Shown: positions 58,031-64,000 of the stretch, piece by piece
Position numbering within the stretch: the stretch's first letter is position 1
How the letters are laid out: each line of letters begins with the position of its first letter
Source: Ganoderma boninense
Lineage: Eukaryota; Basidiomycota; Agaricomycetes; Polyporales; Polyporaceae
NCBI GenBank assembly: GCA_002900995.3
Contig: CM035306.1
Span: 3,568,100 to 3,632,099, forward strand
DNA: 64,000 bases
Direction: 5' to 3'
Translations under genes and position numbers: made by a program
The notes under the pieces: model-generated
The model's database searches: none
What the model was told of the DNA's origin: nothing
The model's input: the letters and a program-made list of their open reading frames with translations, nothing else

Positions 58031-59590
58031 GCTTGAACGGGTTGGGTTGTTTGAACTCTGAACGTGAGTCCCGAACTTTATTTTTTCCTGCCCTGCCGTA
58101 CACGACGGCCTAGCCGGTGGGGGTCCCGCCGGTTCTATGACTTACACGCCGCTGTCGTTATCTGCGTCTCTATCTAGGAGGCACACAAGGGTGCGGGAGG
58201 CGCGGGAAGCGAGGGATTTACGGAATGCGAAGCGGCGGGGACAATATGCGTGCCGCGTCGCGGTTACGGGACCAGACGCTGAAACCTACATGGATGTCTG
58301 TCTAAACACAGGACTGGGACTGGATGCTCACCATTGCTTAGGAATCGAGGACCCAGGGCCGCCCGGGCTGCTGAGTGGGGCCCCTCTCTGGCCGCTATCA
58401 GATACATTCGCCTTGTGCTCGTGCGCGTCGACGGCTCGATATCAATGCAATGCAGTCGCGATTCTATCGCATTGGCAATATTCGACTCCGTGAAGCCACG
58501 CCGTGTGCGCGGCCAGGCGACCCGGCGCAAGGGACGACTGAATCGCGAGAAGCCCAGAAGGGAGGGCGAGCTGCCAACTCAAAAAACTCCCAGCGCGCGC
58601 CTCGATCGATCAGTAAGTACTTACACGCCTTACGACATGGGCCTACGCGCCGTCCTCCTCGGTCGGCGCCCGCCTGCAGTGGTCGTACGTAAACGGCACA
58701 GGGCGTTGTGCGAGCCTCGTTTCTTGCGGCGGGCTTTCCCCCATGCGCAGCCTGAGTGCGGGCGCGGAGCAGCGTCCGCCGTGCAGCGCCTGAGCTAACG
58801 GTCGAACTTTAACGCGGACCAAGCTGAGCGTCGTGCCGTACCCCGCTGTGATTTGCAGCCGCGCTCGTGCGTTCCCTGTGCGAACGCGTCTGGGGCAGTG
58901 TGCGGTGGGAGCATCGGGGCCGTTCTCACCGCGCCCCACGCTCGACGTGGTGCAGAACCCGTGTGTGGCTTCGTGAGCATATGCTCCTGCGATGGCACTG
59001 GGAGAGGCCAGTGCCCCCTCATGCCCCCTCTTGACAGCGTGAAGGGAGATGGGTGCGGTTGATCTTCGAGCTTGACATCGACGGTGATAACACGCTGCAA
59101 GGGGCTCTGCTGTGCCTTGCCTTGCTCCACTCTGCTTCCAATTCCATGTTCTGCGGGTCGGCACATGGCAAGGATGAAGGGGGTGCCCCCAAGTCCGCGG
59201 TATGGGGGTTTCCCTGTTGCCAAGGTACCCCGGAACTACGGAGGAAAGCACACCATTAATGATGGGTGCGAATGTGGACGTGGGCAAATTTGTGGTGGGA
59301 GCCTTACTCCAGCGAGGGTGGTGACGGGAGCGCGACCTTGTTCGTTGGATGGTGGCGTACGGATACGACATTGAACAAACAGAGCTCCACTTTTGCCGCG
59401 ACGGAGACGAACTGGGAGACAGAAGCGACCCTGGACGGCCAGATGGGAGGAGTGAACTACTGTAAATAATCGTTATTGCAGCGCCAAACAAGACAGGCAG
59501 GTCATTAGTACATAAGTTACATGTTGGACCATGTCCAAGTCCGTCGCAATAATATATGGCTATAAGCGAGACAGCGACAAGGTCTATGGA
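58031..59590. other. Convergent intergenic region, PWWP-like gene / YND1
   Basis: About 1.56 kb between stop codons. GC-rich, with overlapping open frames on both strands but no domain and no convincing splice pattern. It should hold both 3' UTRs. No RNA gene recognised. Confidence 0.5.
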
Positions 59591-61976
59591 TCATCCATCG
59601 CGATAAGACGCTGAAGGTGCATGATTACCTCCGCTAAATGTCCGTGATACCTGTCGGGGTGCGAGTGACGAGAGGTTGATGTGGGAGGAGTTACGGGATC
59701 GCGACTGCAGTGACGAGACGCTGCCGTTGGACACGAAGCTCCCGTCAGGGAGGCGCGGGGAGCTCGGAGCAGGCCCATACGCTGTCGCCGTGCCGTTGGG
59801 CTCATCAAGGAGACCAGTGGTGCTCAGTGTCTGGATGCCAGGGAACGAGAGTGACCTCATGGGCGAGACACGGGCGGGGGAATGCTGTCCAGAGGCGGTA
59901 GATGACTCTCTGCTGATGGTGAGCGGAGATGGGCGGGACTGGCGAAGCCCATTTGAGGCGAGACGTTGGATAGGACGGACGATGTTGTTGTTGAAGGACA
60001 ACCGAGGTCCTGGCGCCGAACGCGACGACGGCAACGTACCCCCACCCGTCAGTGAGAGGCCCTCCTCCATCATGTAACCCTCTGCGATGTATGATCGTTC
60101 GCGTTTGTTCACGAAGCGTCGGACGGTACTTCGGATGCGGTGGCGTAAGCGGTATAATGTCGAGGAGAGAAGTGCACAGATAAATAGATAGAAGACAAAC
60201 GCAACGGGAGAGAAGCCAAGCTGATGTCGGGTCAGGGAGGATGGTAGATGGTGGGAGATGCTGTCCTCAAACGCGTCGAAATCTAGGAATGGGGGGCGAA
60301 TGGGTTGGATGGGGGATGTCGCGATGTCGGGGATGTCATCCAGCGGATCGACAATGGGTTTCGCCTCCGCAGACACGGCGGGGACCTCTTTGCTCGCCTC
60401 CAGAACCATCTTGCCCAGCGTCCAAGTGATTGCGATGTCGCCGACGGCATCCATCGATTGAAAGGACGGTCGACCGAGGCCCTTCGTCTGTGCCTGGGCT
60501 GTGACCTTCTCTCCTCCGGCTGACGCTGCGGTGACATTTCCTCCGGCATCCACGATGCGAGGCATCCCGATACCTTCGTGGAGAACATTTACGAGCCATG
60601 CCGCCTTGAAGCATTGCATCTGCAGCCGCGGGATCTCCACATCTAGGCCCCACCTCCCCGTGTCCACGATTACCCCGTCTTCCTCAACCTCCCCGTCCCC
60701 GCCAAGGTGTTCGTGCCCCTGTTTCCGCTTATCCTCGTGGCCTTCAAGGACGTGTATCCAGTCCTGGCCACAGAACTCCGACGCTGCGCGCTCGTACTGG
60801 ACGAAGTCATAGGCTCCGCCAAGCCCGAAGCTCTGCTCCGTGGAATACCAATACTCGGAAACCCCGATGAAGTGAGACGCGCTAAAATCTATCGGCGGAA
60901 CGGACACGCCATTGAACAGGCAATGTGAGTCTGGACAGGGCGCGTCCTTGTTCAACAGCGGGAGCGTTCTCTGTAGACAGTGCTCCCATGAGCCTGTGCC
61001 AACAAACTTGTGTGTCGATTTGGCGTGCTCGGAGGCGGTCTCTGGCTGTACGGGGGTGTTCGAAAGTATGAGGTCCTTCGGGAGGCATGGGTCGTCGATG
61101 TGCTCTGGCTCGGTGGAGAGTGTCCGGTTAGCCTCGTAGTCGTTGATGAGCTGGCCGACGTAGCGTTCCCGAGCCTGGTTTGTACCATAGCCCAGCCATG
61201 TAGTCACGAAAACCTTGTGATTGATGTCGCGGCCGTCTAGGAGACGTAGCCTGACGTCGAGGAGATTTTGTGCCCGCTCCTGCTCCTCTTTGCTCGGTTC
61301 GAACGCAATCTGCGTTGAAGCCCCGCCCATGTCCAAGAAGCCATAAGTTAGACGAGCGTCGTCTGTACTCCTGAACCCGTCCATTAGATAGTTGACGGCA
61401 ATCCATCCGAACAGGCCCTCCTCCTCGCCCGTGATGATACGGACACTGGAGCCGCATGGTCCATTGGACGAAGGGTCGTCAATCTTGAAGTTGGAATGGA
61501 ACCTCAAAAATTCGCAGGTAGCGGAGAGGACATGGGCTTGCTTCTGTGGAGTAAGAAGACGCATGCCCGCGGTCGCGAGAAGGAACAGGGGTGTTTCCGG
61601 CTGTAATGAGGGAGGAATGTGTGTACGAGCATGTTCCAGCAGAGGTGCGAGGTAAGTTGGGATATCCTCGACGTTGTCCGCGAAGGAAGAAAGGCCTCAT
61701 TTCAACAATCAAGGAAGCTTCTTAGTGCTGTGACATGGGCCGTCGACTCCGCATTTGCTCACCTGGCTCAGACTTTATTGACCATTCCTCTCCGTTTTCT
61801 GTCCCCTTTCCGACCTGTGGCAGACTATGCAGCGCATCGGCGTTTTGTTCCTGGCGCACGGTATGCGCATCCTTCCAGCTATAGATCTGGAGACGCGACC
61901 CTGACGAGCCTGCGTCAATGACAATCCCGAAGCGGCGAGATGACAGCCATGAGTCGACAGATGTAGGCGGGGGCAT
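59591..61976 (-). CDS. YND1: Golgi nucleoside diphosphatase / apyrase (GDA1-CD39 family)
   Basis: Membrane-bound apyrase that hydrolyses nucleoside di- and triphosphates in the Golgi lumen to support sugar-nucleotide exchange. Exons on minus: 61763-61976, 59591-61695; 772 aa. All five apyrase-conserved regions are present: DAGSSGSRLQIYSW (residues 21-34), LFLLATAGMRLL, TGEEEGLFGWIAVNYLMDG, YGFLDMGGASTQIAFEP and QSFGLGGAYDFVQY. There is no N-terminal signal; a membrane segment LGFSPVAFVFYLFICALLSS lies near residue 560, followed by basic residues and a 200-residue Ser-rich cytosolic tail, the single-C-terminal-anchor layout of yeast Ynd1. Only one intron, unusual beside its intron-dense neighbours. 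The intron ends at an AAATGAG acceptor. Confidence 0.94.
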
Positions 61977-62308
61977 GTACCAGCATCAGCAGAGTTTATG
62001 GGTTTCGTCTAGGTGTGCATACAAGAAGGAAACCTGTAGGACAAGGACAGTGTCGAGGTCGCGAGAGGGTCGTTGGCTTGTCGTCGGTGTCGCAGGTCAT
62101 GGAACAGATTACACGGCGGACGTTGCTCGCGAGACCCCCGCCCGGGCGCTGCGGGCGGTGCCATCTTCCGGCGCGGACTCTCCGCTTGTGGCCATGCTCC
62201 TCTCCTCCGACCCTCGTCTCCGCTCGCTTTTCCTGAGTCACATTGGTCGCTTTTACACTCTGGAGAAGGCGTAAACAGTAAAAGAGGCGCATATATCTCG
62301 AAAACATC
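61977..62308. promoter_or_regulatory. Shared divergent promoter, YND1 / ELP3
   Basis: 332 bp between divergent start codons. No clear motif. Confidence 0.45.

Positions 62309-64000
<1,692 letters not shown>

Overview
This is nuclear DNA of a filamentous basidiomycete, most likely an Agaricomycete. Nearly every gene is cut by many short introns (mostly 50-70 nt, GTRNGY donors, CTRAY-like branch sites, YAG acceptors). Intergenic gaps are small, coding GC is high, and the proteins match basidiomycete versions of conserved eukaryotic families. I saw no prokaryotic features, CRISPR array or intact transposon. Gene models were built by hand: exons were joined where reading frame, splice signals and remembered family motifs agreed, and every complete model is divisible by three.

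Layout, left to right: the 3' part of a GID5/ARMC8 armadillo gene (+); PDA1, pyruvate dehydrogenase E1 alpha (+); COA1 cytochrome oxidase assembly factor (-) head to head with COG6 Golgi tether (+); a heat-shock-type transcription factor (+); an arrestin-related adaptor (-) head to head with ATG9 (+); IML2 (-) head to head with an EH-domain IRS4-like protein (+); CAB5 dephospho-CoA kinase (+); SCD6/LSM14 (-) head to head with PGS1 (+); DTD1 D-aminoacyl-tRNA deacylase (-) head to head with a PPIL1-like cyclophilin (+); CDC4 F-box/WD40 (-). A gene-poor block of about 10 kb (38.1-48.2 kb) follows. After it come a Zn2Cys6 transcription factor with a long pyrimidine-rich leader (+), a small secreted, probably GPI-anchored protein (+), a tandem PWWP-like chromatin protein (+), and YND1 apyrase (-) head to head with ELP3 (+, cut by the window end).

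The genes are housekeeping and do not form one pathway. Themes that recur are mitochondrial and CoA metabolism (PDA1, COA1, CAB5, PGS1), membrane traffic and autophagy (COG6, ATG9, arrestin, IRS4-like, YND1), ubiquitin ligases (GID5, CDC4) and RNA or translation (SCD6, DTD1, ELP3).

The most interesting signal is in the SCD6 gene. Two neighbouring introns carry diverged copies of one element of about 90-100 nt with a box C/D snoRNA layout. A 12-nt guide sits next to box D and is complementary to the AAGGAAGGCA segment of small-subunit rRNA. Other points of note are 7-nt and 12-nt micro-exons in IML2, a gene whose eight introns are all phase 0, a helix-forming repeat in the arrestin tail, an overlapping upstream ORF on the Zn2Cys6 factor, and six head-to-head gene pairs.
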